A DNA stretch of 64,000 bases, taken from NCBI RefSeq assembly GCF_000406965.1, contig NZ_KE136357.1, positions 302,244-366,243 on the forward strand. The letters run 5' to 3'. This document shows, piece after piece, positions 51,722 to 60,676 of the stretch. A program made the position numbers and the translations under genes. Numbering within the stretch: the stretch's first letter is position 1; every line of letters starts with the position of its first letter. The stretch is from Enterococcus avium ATCC 14025. Lineage in GTDB: Bacteria; Bacillota; Bacilli; Lactobacillales; Enterococcaceae. Under the pieces are notes generated by a model. That model saw only the letters and a program-made list of their open reading frames with translations. It ran no database searches and was not told the origin of the DNA.

Positions 51722-52514
51722 ATGCGACGACCGCAGAAAACAAGAAAACTTGGCTATCATCAAAGAGCTAGTGTGGAACACGAAGGGTATGATGAAGTGC
51801 GCAGCACTTCTTGCGGTGAACAGAGGAAACAAGATGGTGTAGAAAATCTGTTTGGGAGAATTCTAGAGCGGAATAATCTCAATCAAGCGTACCTTCAAGT
51901 AGTCAGAAATAAAGGGGCGGCTGGTGCAGATGGGATGACCGTCGATCAACTGCTTCCTTACTTGAAAGAGCACCGCGAGGAATTACTATCCAATTTACGC
52001 CAAGGGAACTATAAACCTCAGCCTGTTTTGCGAGTAGAAATACCGAAACCAAACGGCGGTGTAAGAAAACTAGGAATTCCCACGGTTATTGATCGTATGC
52101 TTCAACAGGCAATCAATCAAGTGTTACAACCGCTATTTGAACCAGAATTCTCAGATAATAGTTATGGGTTTCGCCCAAATCGCAGCGCACATGACGCAGT
52201 GAAGAAAGCAAAATCTTATTATGAACAAGGTTACCGATATGTGGTGGACATTGATATGAAAGCCTACTTTGACACCGTAAATCACGATAAGCTGATGTAT
52301 TTCGTTGAGCGGAAAGTAAAGGACAAACAAGTCCTAAAACTGATCCGTCAATACTTAATGAGTGGTGTAATGGAAAATGGACTCATCACAACAACGGAAG
52401 AAGGAACGCCTCAAGGAGGCAATCTCTCTCCCTTGTTAAGTAACATCTACCTGAACGAATTTGATCAAGTGCTAGAAAATCTAGGACATAAATTTGTTCG
52501 ATACGCCGATGACT
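51722..52514 (+). CDS. Outer intron reverse transcriptase/maturase, first part
   Basis: 265 codons from an ATG with AGGAGGTG upstream. RT palm and finger motifs: AGADGMTVDQ, GGVRKLGIPTV, NSYGFRPNRSAHDA, VVDIDMKAYFDTVNH, GTPQGGNLSPLLSN, and catalytic RYADDC. The frame breaks directly after YADD, where an intron is inserted. Joining base 52514 to 54379 restores the reading frame as YADDCNIYVRS. With 54379-54974 it gives a 462-residue protein. Confidence 0.9.
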
Positions 52515-54378
52515 GTGCGCCATGAAAGTGTGCGTGAATAGATAAACTATTCAAAGCAGCTATGCTGTATAGATGATGGCAGACGGCCTGCCGAAACCGC
52601 CATACAGGTGGAGGTTTCAAACCACCTTAAGGTGCTGTAGTCAAAAGCTATGGTATTGAGCGTTAAGGAAAAGGCAACCAAGAGTTGTCAGGTGTGTGTT
52701 ATGGAGATGAGTGACCATACGAACCACCCACAGAAGTGTCGAAAGCGTATAAATTCCGTCAAAACTGGGTATAGTCGTTGACCTAGGATGAGCTTGGAGG
52801 AAACCTGTTTACTGATCAGGCGGCGGGCGGCATAAAGGTGGCATGAACATAACATAGGCGTCTATATGGAACGTGGGAACCCACGGGCTGATGTCAAGGG
52901 AGTATTTCAAGCGGAAGCCCCGCAAGAAAAGAGTACCGATGCAGTCATGGGGGCAGATTGGGTTGTAGTAGTGAAGAAGCTCTTGTAACGAGAGTGGAGC
53001 GAAGAACCTGAGTTATCCAGTTTCAAGGATAAGTCAACTTTAAGGAGGAGGAACTTATGCAAGAAACAAAGTCATACAATATTTCAAAACAAGCAGTTTA
53101 CCAAGCATTTCTAAAAGTAAAAGCCAATAAAGGAACTTTTGGAGTAGATGAAGAATCAATTGAGGCTTATGAATATAAGCTGAAAGATAATCTATACAAA
53201 CTGTGGAATCGATTATCATCGGGAAGTTATTTCCCAAAACCGGTAAAGGCAGTATCCATTCCTAAAAAGAGTGGTGGGCTGAGAGTACTTGGGATTCCAA
53301 CAGTTGAAGATAGGATTGCACAGATGGTAGCGAAGATGTATTTTGAACCTGTAGTAGAACGATTGTTTTATGAGGATTCTTATGGCTATCGGCCGAATAA
53401 GTCGGCAATCCAGGCAATAGAGAAAACAAGAGTTAGATGCTGGAAAAGAGATTGGGTACTGGAATTTGATATTAAAGGACTATTTGACAATATCAGACAT
53501 GACTATCTAATTGAAATGGTAAAAAGGTACACTCAAGAGAAGTGGATTATCCTATATGTGGAAAGATGGTTAAAAGCACCTTTCCAGAGGGAAGATGGTT
53601 CGACTGTTTCGAGAAAAGCCGGGACACCGCAAGGTGGTGTAATCAGTCCAGTTCTAGCGAACTTGTTTCTTCATTATACGTTTGATGACTTCATGGAAAA
53701 AGAATTTCCTAATATACAGTGGGCTAGATATGCCGATGATGGTATTACTCATTGTGTATCCCTAAAGCAAGCGAAATATCTGAAGAAAAGATTGGAAGAA
53801 CGGTTTAGAATCTTTGGTTTGGAGTTACATCCTGATAAGACAAAGATTGTTTACTGCAGAGATAGTGATAGGATGGGGAACTATCCGATAACGACATTCG
53901 ATTTCCTGGGCTTTACGTTTAGACCTAGAGGCGCCAAGAATAAATATGGAAAATGCTTCACAAATTTTCTTCCGGCTGTATCAGATAAAGCGAAAAAGGC
54001 GATTCGCAAAGAGGTAAGGAATTGGCGATTACAATTAAAAGCGGACAAAAAGCTAGAGGATTTAGCGAATATGTTCAATAGTAAAATTCAAGGATGGATG
54101 AACTATTACATGAAATTCTATAAATCAGAAATGTACAGTCTACTGCGCTACATCAACCAATGTCTCGTGAAGTGGGTTCGTCGTAAATATAAAAAGCGAC
54201 AAGCACGAAGAAAAGCGGAACATTGGTTAGGGGAAATCGCCAAGCGAGAAAGAAATTTATTCGCGCATTGGAAAATTGGAATATTACCATCGGCTGGATA
54301 ATGGGAGCCGGATGAGCTGAGAGGTTCACGTCCGGTTCTGAGAGGGCCTAAGGGGGAGGTTCCCTTGGGCTACTTACT
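52515..54378 (+). mobile_element. Inner group II intron nested in the outer intron's RT gene
   Basis: 1864 bp. The 5' end is GTGCGCCATGAAAG. RNA domains I-IV precede and surround its own RT gene. Domain V is recognisable (GAGCCGGATGAGCTGAGAGG at about 54304, closing with GTCCGGTTC), followed by a domain VI-like GGCC..GGGCTAC hairpin and the end TTACT. The boundaries can shift by one T. Precise removal repairs the outer RT frame, which is good evidence for both boundaries. Confidence 0.88.
53057..54301 (+). CDS. ltrA: Inner intron reverse transcriptase/maturase
   Basis: 414 residues, start supported by AAGGAGGAGG. Complete RT: GTFGVDEESIEA, GGLRVLGIPTVEDRI, DSYGYRPNKSA, LEFDIKGLFDNIRHD, GTPQGGVISPVLAN, catalytic ARYADDG, TTFDFLGFTFRPR, and a C-terminal GIIM/X maturase domain (KIQGWMNYYMKFYKSE). 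No H-N-H endonuclease domain. It is intact and probably supports splicing and mobility of its own intron. Confidence 0.93.
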   Translation: MQETKSYNISKQAVYQAFLKVKANKGTFGVDEESIEAYEYKLKDNLYKLWNRLSSGSYFPKPVKAVSIPKKSGGLRVLGIPTVEDRIAQMVAKMYFEPVVERLFYEDSYGYRPNKSAIQAIEKTRVRCWKRDWVLEFDIKGLFDNIRHDYLIEMVKRYTQEKWIILYVERWLKAPFQREDGSTVSRKAGTPQGGVISPVLANLFLHYTFDDFMEKEFPNIQWARYADDGITHCVSLKQAKYLKKRLEERFRIFGLELHPDKTKIVYCRDSDRMGNYPITTFDFLGFTFRPRGAKNKYGKCFTNFLPAVSDKAKKAIRKEVRNWRLQLKADKKLEDLANMFNSKIQGWMNYYMKFYKSEMYSLLRYINQCLVKWVRRKYKKRQARRKAEHWLGEIAKRERNLFAHWKIGILPSAG

Positions 54379-54974
54379 GCAATATCTATGTTAGAAGCAA
54401 ACGAGCAGGACAGCGTGTGATGAAGAAATCCATTCAATTTCTCGAAGAACAACTAAAGTTGACGGTAAATCGAGAAAAGAGTGCGGTAGGAAGCCCATTG
54501 AAACGAAAGTTTCTTGGATTCTGCATTCTGCCAACAAAGAAAGGTATTAAAATTCGCCCTCACACAAAAGCAAAACAGCGTGTGAAAAGCAAGCTCAAAC
54601 AACTCACTAAAAGAAACCGTGGAAGAAGTATCCAACTTATTTTAAAAGAAATCAAGCAACTAATGACTGGTTGGATCAACTACTATGGAATTGGTGAGAT
54701 GAAAGAATTCATGAGGGAGTTAAACGGTTGGTTGAAGCGAAGAATCAGACAATATATTTGGAAACAATGGAAGAATCCAAGAACCAAAAGGAAAAATCTG
54801 ATTCGTTTAGGGATCGATAAAGCGAAAGCGTATGAATGGTCAAATACAAGAAAAGGTATTTGGTCAATCTCCAAAAGTCATATTCTTCATCGATCATTAA
54901 CAGACAAAGAACTGGCCCGCCAAGGATATGAGGACATCTCCTTGAAGTACCAGTTCGTACACTCAACTTATTGA
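54379..54974 (+). CDS. Outer intron reverse transcriptase/maturase, second part
   Basis: Continues the frame of 51722-52514 after the inner intron: NIYVRSKRAGQRVM, FLEEQLKLTVNREKSAV, FLGFCILPTKKG, then the maturase domain (LMTGWINYYGIGEMKEFMRELNGWLKRRIRQYIWKQW shown here only in part) and the usual end LTDKELARQGYEDIS. An internal ATG at 54417 has no ribosome binding site. No endonuclease domain. Confidence 0.9.
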
Positions 54975-55142
54975 ACCGCCGTATATGGGTCCGTACGTAC
55001 GGTGGTGTGAGAGGGGCGGAAGGTCAGTTGGCTTTCCCCTCTACTCGATTTGAATATCATAAAAAGAATATTTTTCCTAGTAAATTTTTAGTAAAGGATT
55101 TCATAAGCGATTTTAAAGATGACGTAAGGTATGACGATTTTT

Positions 55143-55171
55143 TTTGCTATTTACGTATAAAAAAAGTAGTA
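55143..55171 (+). promoter_or_regulatory. Promoter of the M-box transcript
   Basis: TTGCTA-N17-TAGTAT, about 25 bp before the aptamer. Confidence 0.5.
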
Positions 55172-55194
55172 TTCTTTGTGAAAGTAAATATAAG

Positions 55195-55355
55195 TAAACT
55201 TGTTAGGTGAGGCTCCTAAACAAATATAAGCTATTGCGCAGAAACGTCGAAAGACGCCAATGTGTAAAACAGGAATTGTCGGATTAAGGCTTTTCATAAA
55301 ATAGCTAAGAAGGAATTCTTTACGTTGTTTAGTGCTAAAACTCAGACGATGAGAT
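55195..55355 (+). ncRNA. M-box (Mg2+) riboswitch
   Basis: The signature GTTAGGTGAGGCTCCTA (from 55202), AAAGACGCCAATG (55250-55262) and GTGCTAAAACTC in the last third appear in the order and spacing of the Bacillus mgtE M-box. A strong terminator follows, so high Mg2+ should stop transcription before the SEDS operon. Confidence 0.93.
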
Positions 55356-55367
55356 TGATTGTGTGAG

Positions 55368-55412
55368 ACACCAGACTTGTTAGTTTTTTTGCTAACGTTT
55401 GGTGTTTTTTTT
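55368..55412 (+). terminator. Regulated terminator of the M-box
   Basis: ACACCA..GTTAG pairs with CTAAC..TGGTGT, followed by eight T residues, 60 bp before the first SEDS start. Confidence 0.93.
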
Positions 55413-55472
55413 AGGTTATTTACTGTGGACTCTCTCGTCTCAAACAATTACTTGATGAAGGGAGAGCTATAC

Positions 55473-56621
55473 ATGATAAAAAAAAGAAAGATCGATTGGC
55501 TATTGTTGCTACCTTATTTGGGAGTTAGTCTAATCGGTCTTTTAATTGTCTTCAGTGCGAGTTCCTATCGCCTGATGGCTGAAGGAGAAAACCCGTTAAC
55601 ATTATTTAGTAAGCAAGCAATTTTTATTGGGCTGAGTTGGTTACTAATTGCGTTCATTTTTCATGTGAAAAGCAATGTTTTGACAAATGGAATACTAGCA
55701 AAAGGATTGCTAGTGATCGGGTTGGTTAGTCTGCTGCTGGCAAAAATAGCGGGCGTCAGCATTAATGGTGCACAGAGATGGGTGTCTATATTAGGAATCC
55801 AATTCCAGCCATCGGAAGTGACAAATGTGGCATTAATTCTTTATTTAGCTTACTTTTTCCGAGTGAAACGGACACGACATGAAATGTTGGTTCCTTGTGG
55901 CCTTGTCTTACTTAGTGGATTATTGATTTTACTCCAACCAAAGGTAACGGGTGCAATTATTATTTGGGGGATCGCATTAATAATCATAACTACTGCGCAA
56001 TTACCGTATCAGTTATCGGTGATTCTCTTTCTAACGATTTTTATGGGGATTGTTGTGACAGGCGGCATGATTCTTTTTCTGGGTAGTCATCATCTATTGC
56101 CTGAATTGTTCGCTCATACTTATGATCGTATTCGATTAGTCAGAGATCCATTTTTAGATCCTTATGGAAAAGGATTTCAAATGAGCAATTCCTATTATGC
56201 TCTTTATAATGGCGGCTTCTTTGGTCGAGGTCTAGGAAATAGTATCACCAAAAAGGGCTACCTTCCAGTTGCCGAAACGGATTTTGTGTATTCGATTTTG
56301 GTTGAAGAGTTAGGCGTGATTGTTGGGTTATTCGTATTGGCGTTGCTTTTTTTGATTGCGCTTCGTCTATTTGTATTGGCATCGAAGGAAGGCAACCAGC
56401 AAGTTAGTTTGATTTATTTCGGTGTGGGAAGTTTGTTATTGTTCCAAACAAGCATCAATATCGCAAGTATTTTAGGCTTGATACCCATGACGGGTGTGCC
56501 TCTGCCTTTTATTAGTTATGGCGGAACTAGCTATTTGATTCTTTCTGCAGCTCTTGGTATCTGCTTAAAATTATCTTCGGAGGTCCAAACACATGATGAA
56601 ACGTTTGAGCAACGAATTTAA
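55473..56621 (+). CDS. SEDS-family protein (FtsW/RodA), first copy
   Basis: 382 residues from ATG 55473 with AAGGGAG upstream; the frame is open further 5' through the terminator but has no start signal there. Ten membrane helices. SEDS motifs GAQRWVSILGIQFQPSEV, YDRIRLVRDPFLDPYGKGFQ, and PMTGVPLPFISYGGTS. SEDS proteins polymerise lipid II into glycan strands with a class B PBP; no PBP gene is adjacent. Controlled by the M-box. Confidence 0.93.
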   Translation: MIKKRKIDWLLLLPYLGVSLIGLLIVFSASSYRLMAEGENPLTLFSKQAIFIGLSWLLIAFIFHVKSNVLTNGILAKGLLVIGLVSLLLAKIAGVSINGAQRWVSILGIQFQPSEVTNVALILYLAYFFRVKRTRHEMLVPCGLVLLSGLLILLQPKVTGAIIIWGIALIIITTAQLPYQLSVILFLTIFMGIVVTGGMILFLGSHHLLPELFAHTYDRIRLVRDPFLDPYGKGFQMSNSYYALYNGGFFGRGLGNSITKKGYLPVAETDFVYSILVEELGVIVGLFVLALLFLIALRLFVLASKEGNQQVSLIYFGVGSLLLFQTSINIASILGLIPMTGVPLPFISYGGTSYLILSAALGICLKLSSEVQTHDETFEQRI

Positions 56622-57732
56622 TTATTCTCTATTTTTACCGCTTTTCTTGTTTTATCTAATTAGTATCGGTATTCAATCATTGGCAGCTGAGCTGGATGGT
56701 GTCGATGTGAAAAGTGTAATGATGAAACAGATTCTTTTTTGCTTGCTTTCATTAGCGGCAATGGGGATAGTGAGTCGCATTACAACGTCTCATTTATTGA
56801 AATATGCCCCGCTTTTTTATGTTCTTTCATTGGGCTTGATGGCTCTTTTATATTGGTTTCATGACCCGGCTATGTTTGCGGTGACAAATACGAAACGGTG
56901 GCTGCGAATCGGTGGATTTTCTTTTCAGCCTTCAGAATTAATGAAGCTTAGTTTTATTCTTTTTATGGTTCGACTAACATTGATCGACGAAATGAACCAG
57001 CCGCAACGAAGCTTGAGAAATGATCTTGGCTATATAGGGAAAATCTTACTATATAGTTTACCGACGTTTTTACTGATGTTTATGCAGCGAGATTTTGGCA
57101 CAAGTTTGGTCTTTATTGCGATCTTAGGGGCGTTATTTGTTATTTCTGGTGTTCACTGGAAAATTCTTGTTACGATCACTGGCGCAGCTGCAGCTTTAGG
57201 AAGTACGTTACTGATTTTAGTATTTAGCGAGTGGGGAAATAAACTGCTTTATTGGCTGCATTTTAAGACGTATCAATTAGACCGGGTTCGAGCGTGGGTC
57301 GATCCCTTTCAATATCGCGATTCCATCGCGTATCAACAAGTACAGAGTCTTTATGCGATTGGCTCTGGCGGATTATTTGGACGAGGGGAAGGACAAGCGT
57401 CAGTTTATGTTCCTGTTCGGGAATCGGATATGATTTTTACAGTCGTTGGAGAGAGCTTCGGCTTTATTGGAGGAACCTTGGTTATTTTTCTCTATTTCTA
57501 TTTGTTTTATCAAATCCTTTACGCAGCAATCAATACGAATAATAAAGCGAACTTATATATTGCCGCCGCTTTTGTTTTTAGTTTACTGTTCCAAATTTTT
57601 GAAAATATCGGAGCGGCAATCGGCATACTGCCGTTAACGGGTATCCCATTGCCGATTTTGAGTCAAGGGGGAACATCCTTAATTGTTCTAGGTATAGGTT
57701 TTGGGATCATGATGGGGTTTAAGAAAAATTGA
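56593..57732 (+). CDS. SEDS-family protein (FtsW/RodA), second copy
   Basis: 379 residues. GGAGG lies before the ATG pair at 56593/56596, and the gene overlaps the first copy by 29 bp. Motifs TKRWLRIGGFSFQPSELMK, LDRVRAWVDPFQYRDS, and PLTGIPLPILSQGGTS. The typical final SxGGSS/SYGGTS here reads SQGGTS. Two different SEDS proteins side by side might act as a heterodimer or be used under low Mg2+; this is inference. Confidence 0.92.
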   Translation: MMKRLSNEFNYSLFLPLFLFYLISIGIQSLAAELDGVDVKSVMMKQILFCLLSLAAMGIVSRITTSHLLKYAPLFYVLSLGLMALLYWFHDPAMFAVTNTKRWLRIGGFSFQPSELMKLSFILFMVRLTLIDEMNQPQRSLRNDLGYIGKILLYSLPTFLLMFMQRDFGTSLVFIAILGALFVISGVHWKILVTITGAAAALGSTLLILVFSEWGNKLLYWLHFKTYQLDRVRAWVDPFQYRDSIAYQQVQSLYAIGSGGLFGRGEGQASVYVPVRESDMIFTVVGESFGFIGGTLVIFLYFYLFYQILYAAINTNNKANLYIAAAFVFSLLFQIFENIGAAIGILPLTGIPLPILSQGGTSLIVLGIGFGIMMGFKKN

Positions 57733-57746
57733 ATGGAGAGACAAAC

Positions 57747-59324
57747 ATGAATATGCGAAAAACCTTTTTGCTAAGTAGCGTGAGTGCGTTGCTCATAGTA
57801 TTTCTTTTTACCATGGCAGTTGTACTGAATGCGCAATGGCTGACTCATTTAGATCAGCTATTCATTCAATATCGATTGCCTGATATTTTGGCAGTAACAA
57901 CTTTTGTGGGTGTGATTGCTAAATTCGCTACGATTGGTCCAATGCTTGTAGTTTTTAGCCTCATTAGTATTTTTTTACTGCGAAGCAATTTTAAAGCGTT
58001 GACTATTTGGTGTCTTGGAAATCTGATCCTTATAAGTGGAATAGGATACTTGCTGAAACAGCTCATTCAACGATCGCGGCCTGATCAAATACAATATATC
58101 TCACGCTCTTCGTATAGTTTTCCTAGTGGGCATTCGCTTTTGGTCATGACGTTCGTGTGTTCCGTATTACTGATTTATTTTTTTATAGAAAAGAAGCCGC
58201 CGTTAATAATAAAATCGTTATTAATCTTTTTACTGATAACTATTACAGGCGGCAGAATTTATTTGGGCGTACATTTCTTTAGCGATATTATTGCTGGACT
58301 CTTTCTTGGTGGAGGAATTACTTTTGGCACAGCCAGTCTTTTTTACCCCTATTTACGACAAAAGAGTTCAGTGGATCACAAAGCTAAATTTTTACCATGG
58401 CAAAAGGTGCTGTTAAGCATCTTGGCAATGTTAGTTGTACTTGCTGCGGGTGTAAGTGTTTTTGCTTTAAAAGTTTACCATGGTTCACAAAAAATGGCGG
58501 ATTCAATGTATTCTCCGATTGAACGAGAGAAAAAGCAAAAGTCACTAGCAGCTTCCGAACCGATAAGCATTTTAATTTTAGGAATTGCAAACGATGCGAA
58601 GAGAAAGACAGATTTTCGAGCGAACACAATCATGGTAGCTACTCTGAGCAATCAACTGAATAAAGCAACGCTTGTGAGTATTCCGCGAGATTCCTTTGTT
58701 GAAATTGTGGGTGCGGACTATGAGGACAAAATCAATCATGCGCATTCGATTGGAGGACCAGAAATGATGATGGATACAGTAGAAAAATTTTTGGACATTC
58801 CGATTCATCATTATGTCGCGGTAAATATGGATGGTCTGCAGACATTGGTAGATGCAGTCGGAGGTGTTACTGTAGATAATGATTTTGCTTTTTCAGCTGA
58901 AGGAATTGACTATCCCAAAGGAAAACAACATTTGAACGGTTGGGAAGCCTTGCAGTATTCACGGATGCGATACGAAGACCCAACCGGAGATTATGGTCGC
59001 CAAGGAAGGCAACGCGAAGTAATGGAATTATTGATCAATAAGCTGCTTTCGGCGAAAAGTATTTTTAGTTATCAGAAAATTTTAGATGGAATTGGAGAAA
59101 ACGGAAAGACGGATCTAACCTTTCATCAAATGCAGACTATTTTGACTGGTTATCATTCTTGTCTGACGGAGATTGATAGTCAGCAGGTACAAGGAGAAGG
59201 CTTTATCGGTGATGGATTCACAGGTGAAGAGGGTATTTCTTATCAAAAGATTCCACAAGAAGAATCGGATCGGGTAAAGAAGCTCTTGCATAAGCAATTA
59301 GCTTTAGAAGAAAGTAAACAATGA
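57747..59324 (+). CDS. PAP2 phosphatase - LytR-CpsA-Psr fusion protein
   Basis: 525 residues from ATG 57747 with GGAGAG upstream. About residues 1-205 form a PAP2 domain: six helices with KQLIQRSRP, SYSFPSGHS and GGRIYLGVHFFSD. A further helix (about 215-240) leads to an extracellular LCP domain with VSIPRDSFVEI, KINHAHSIGG and WEALQYSRMRYEDPTGDYGRQGRQ. LCP enzymes attach secondary polymers from undecaprenyl carriers to peptidoglycan; PAP2 enzymes recycle undecaprenyl pyrophosphate. Joined in one chain, they could couple attachment to carrier recycling. Last gene of the M-box operon. Confidence 0.92.
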   Translation: MNMRKTFLLSSVSALLIVFLFTMAVVLNAQWLTHLDQLFIQYRLPDILAVTTFVGVIAKFATIGPMLVVFSLISIFLLRSNFKALTIWCLGNLILISGIGYLLKQLIQRSRPDQIQYISRSSYSFPSGHSLLVMTFVCSVLLIYFFIEKKPPLIIKSLLIFLLITITGGRIYLGVHFFSDIIAGLFLGGGITFGTASLFYPYLRQKSSVDHKAKFLPWQKVLLSILAMLVVLAAGVSVFALKVYHGSQKMADSMYSPIEREKKQKSLAASEPISILILGIANDAKRKTDFRANTIMVATLSNQLNKATLVSIPRDSFVEIVGADYEDKINHAHSIGGPEMMMDTVEKFLDIPIHHYVAVNMDGLQTLVDAVGGVTVDNDFAFSAEGIDYPKGKQHLNGWEALQYSRMRYEDPTGDYGRQGRQREVMELLINKLLSAKSIFSYQKILDGIGENGKTDLTFHQMQTILTGYHSCLTEIDSQQVQGEGFIGDGFTGEEGISYQKIPQEESDRVKKLLHKQLALEESKQ

Positions 59325-59427
59325 TTCATTTTAGTGATTTCATCTATTTGAATTTTAAATTTATTGATCTAAATTTTCTAATTAAAAAATAATTTGCGCT
59401 ATAATAGCAACAGGAAGGCGGGAAATT

Positions 59428-60276
59428 ATGCTTAGTCAAATAGGTTTATTACTTGTAGTTGGAGTGTTGGCAGGAATATTAGGGTCAATCTTGGGAATCG
59501 GCGGAGGAATTATTTTAACGCCTTTTTTGACGTTAGTCATGGGCTTGGACATTCAGTATGCGATCGCTGCTAGCATTGTCTGTGTGATTGCAACAAGTTC
59601 TGGTGCAACGATCGCTTATCTGAAGGATGACATGCTGAATTTACGAGTCGCGATGTTTTTAGAGATTGCGACAACGATCGGAGCCATTGTTGGCGCCTTG
59701 CTTTCGGGAGTGGTTCCGACGGGGTTTCTATTTATTTTGTTTGGTGGCTTTTTATTGTTTTCCGTATTGAATATGATTCAAAAATTACGCGGTAAAACAG
59801 ATAAAACGATCAATAAATCGGCAGGCGATTCGCTGGCTGAAAAGTTAAAGCTGAATGGTTCATACTATGATAAGGTGCTGGATAAACAAATTAATTATCA
59901 AGTAGAGAAGGTGCCAGGAGGCTTTGCTATGATGTTTGGAGCTGGAATTGCTTCAGGATTATTGGGTATCGGAAGCGGTGTTTTTAAGGTAACGGCAATG
60001 GATACCATCATGAAAATGCCCTTAAAGCCATCAAGTGCCACCAGTAATTTGATGATGGGTGTGACAGCGGCGGCTTCTGCGATGGTTTATTTTTTCAGTG
60101 GGGCCATCTTGCCACAAATTGCGGCGCCGTTAGCCTTGGGTGTGTTAGTTGGAGCAACGGTAGGCTCTAGGATTATGACACGACTTAAACCAATTGTGAT
60201 TCGAATGATTTTTATCCCAATTCTATTGTTTATGGGACTTCAAATGGTTCTGCGAGGATTCGGGGTGATTCAGTAA
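59428..60276 (+). CDS. TSUP (TauE/SafE) family permease
   Basis: 282 residues; a TATAAT lies at 59400-59405 and GGAAGG precedes the ATG. Seven to eight helices with the paired motifs GSILGIGGGIILTPFL and GIGSGVFKVTAM typical of TSUP transporters for sulfite, sulfonate or other small anions. The stop overlaps the next start, giving tight coupling with the DUF1634 gene. Confidence 0.9.
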   Translation: MLSQIGLLLVVGVLAGILGSILGIGGGIILTPFLTLVMGLDIQYAIAASIVCVIATSSGATIAYLKDDMLNLRVAMFLEIATTIGAIVGALLSGVVPTGFLFILFGGFLLFSVLNMIQKLRGKTDKTINKSAGDSLAEKLKLNGSYYDKVLDKQINYQVEKVPGGFAMMFGAGIASGLLGIGSGVFKVTAMDTIMKMPLKPSSATSNLMMGVTAAASAMVYFFSGAILPQIAAPLALGVLVGATVGSRIMTRLKPIVIRMIFIPILLFMGLQMVLRGFGVIQ

Positions 60277-60632
60277 TGGAAAACAAAGAGGAAATGTTGA
60301 AAATCGAACGTTCTATCGGTTATATTCTGAGAATTGGAGTAATTGTTTCTGCTACGATTATTCTGATTGGCATGATTTTATTATTCTTTCAACCGGCTAC
60401 CGGTCAAGCGCCACTGAATAGTTTGACACTGATTATGCATGAATTGGTTCAATTAAACGGAGAAGCGTTTGTTATGTTGGGGCTTTTTTGCTTGATTTTA
60501 ACACCCGTCTTACGAGTAGTGGTATCAATCTTTGCATTTGCGAAGGAAAAGGATTATTTGTATGTTTTCATTACGATCATTGTGCTGATTGTCTTAGTTA
60601 TCGGTATGAGTTTTGGTTTAGTCGAAAAATAA
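60276..60632 (+). CDS. DUF1634 membrane protein
   Basis: 118 residues starting one base before the TSUP stop ends. Three helices and the motif GYILRIGVIVSATIILIGM. DUF1634 genes are regularly paired with TSUP permeases, so it is probably an accessory subunit. Function unproven. Confidence 0.88.
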   Translation: MENKEEMLKIERSIGYILRIGVIVSATIILIGMILLFFQPATGQAPLNSLTLIMHELVQLNGEAFVMLGLFCLILTPVLRVVVSIFAFAKEKDYLYVFITIIVLIVLVIGMSFGLVEK

Positions 60633-60633
60633 A

Positions 60634-60676
60634 AGTAAAAATCCGACGAACAATACATGTTGGTCGGATTTTTACT
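60634..60676. terminator. Bidirectional terminator
   Basis: AGTAAAAATCCGAC pairs perfectly with GTCGGATTTTTACT. It includes the stop codon region of dmkB. Confidence 0.93.

Larger units (their letters stand above)
51287..55049 (+). mobile_element. Outer group II intron (class C-like), interrupted
   Basis: The 5' end GTGCGCCCTGCATGGG lies just after a terminator, the hallmark target of group IIC introns. Structured RNA domains span 51287-51721. Domain V starts GAACCGCCGTATATGGG at about 54973, and a domain VI-like AGAGGGG/CCCCTCT hairpin ends near 55043. The 3' boundary is uncertain within CTACTCGAT (55041-55049). The RT gene inside is split by a second intron at 52515-54378. Confidence 0.85.

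Noticed and set aside
54417-54974. Independent gene starting at ATG 54417.
   Set aside because: No ribosome binding site; it is the in-frame continuation of the outer intron RT after the inner intron.
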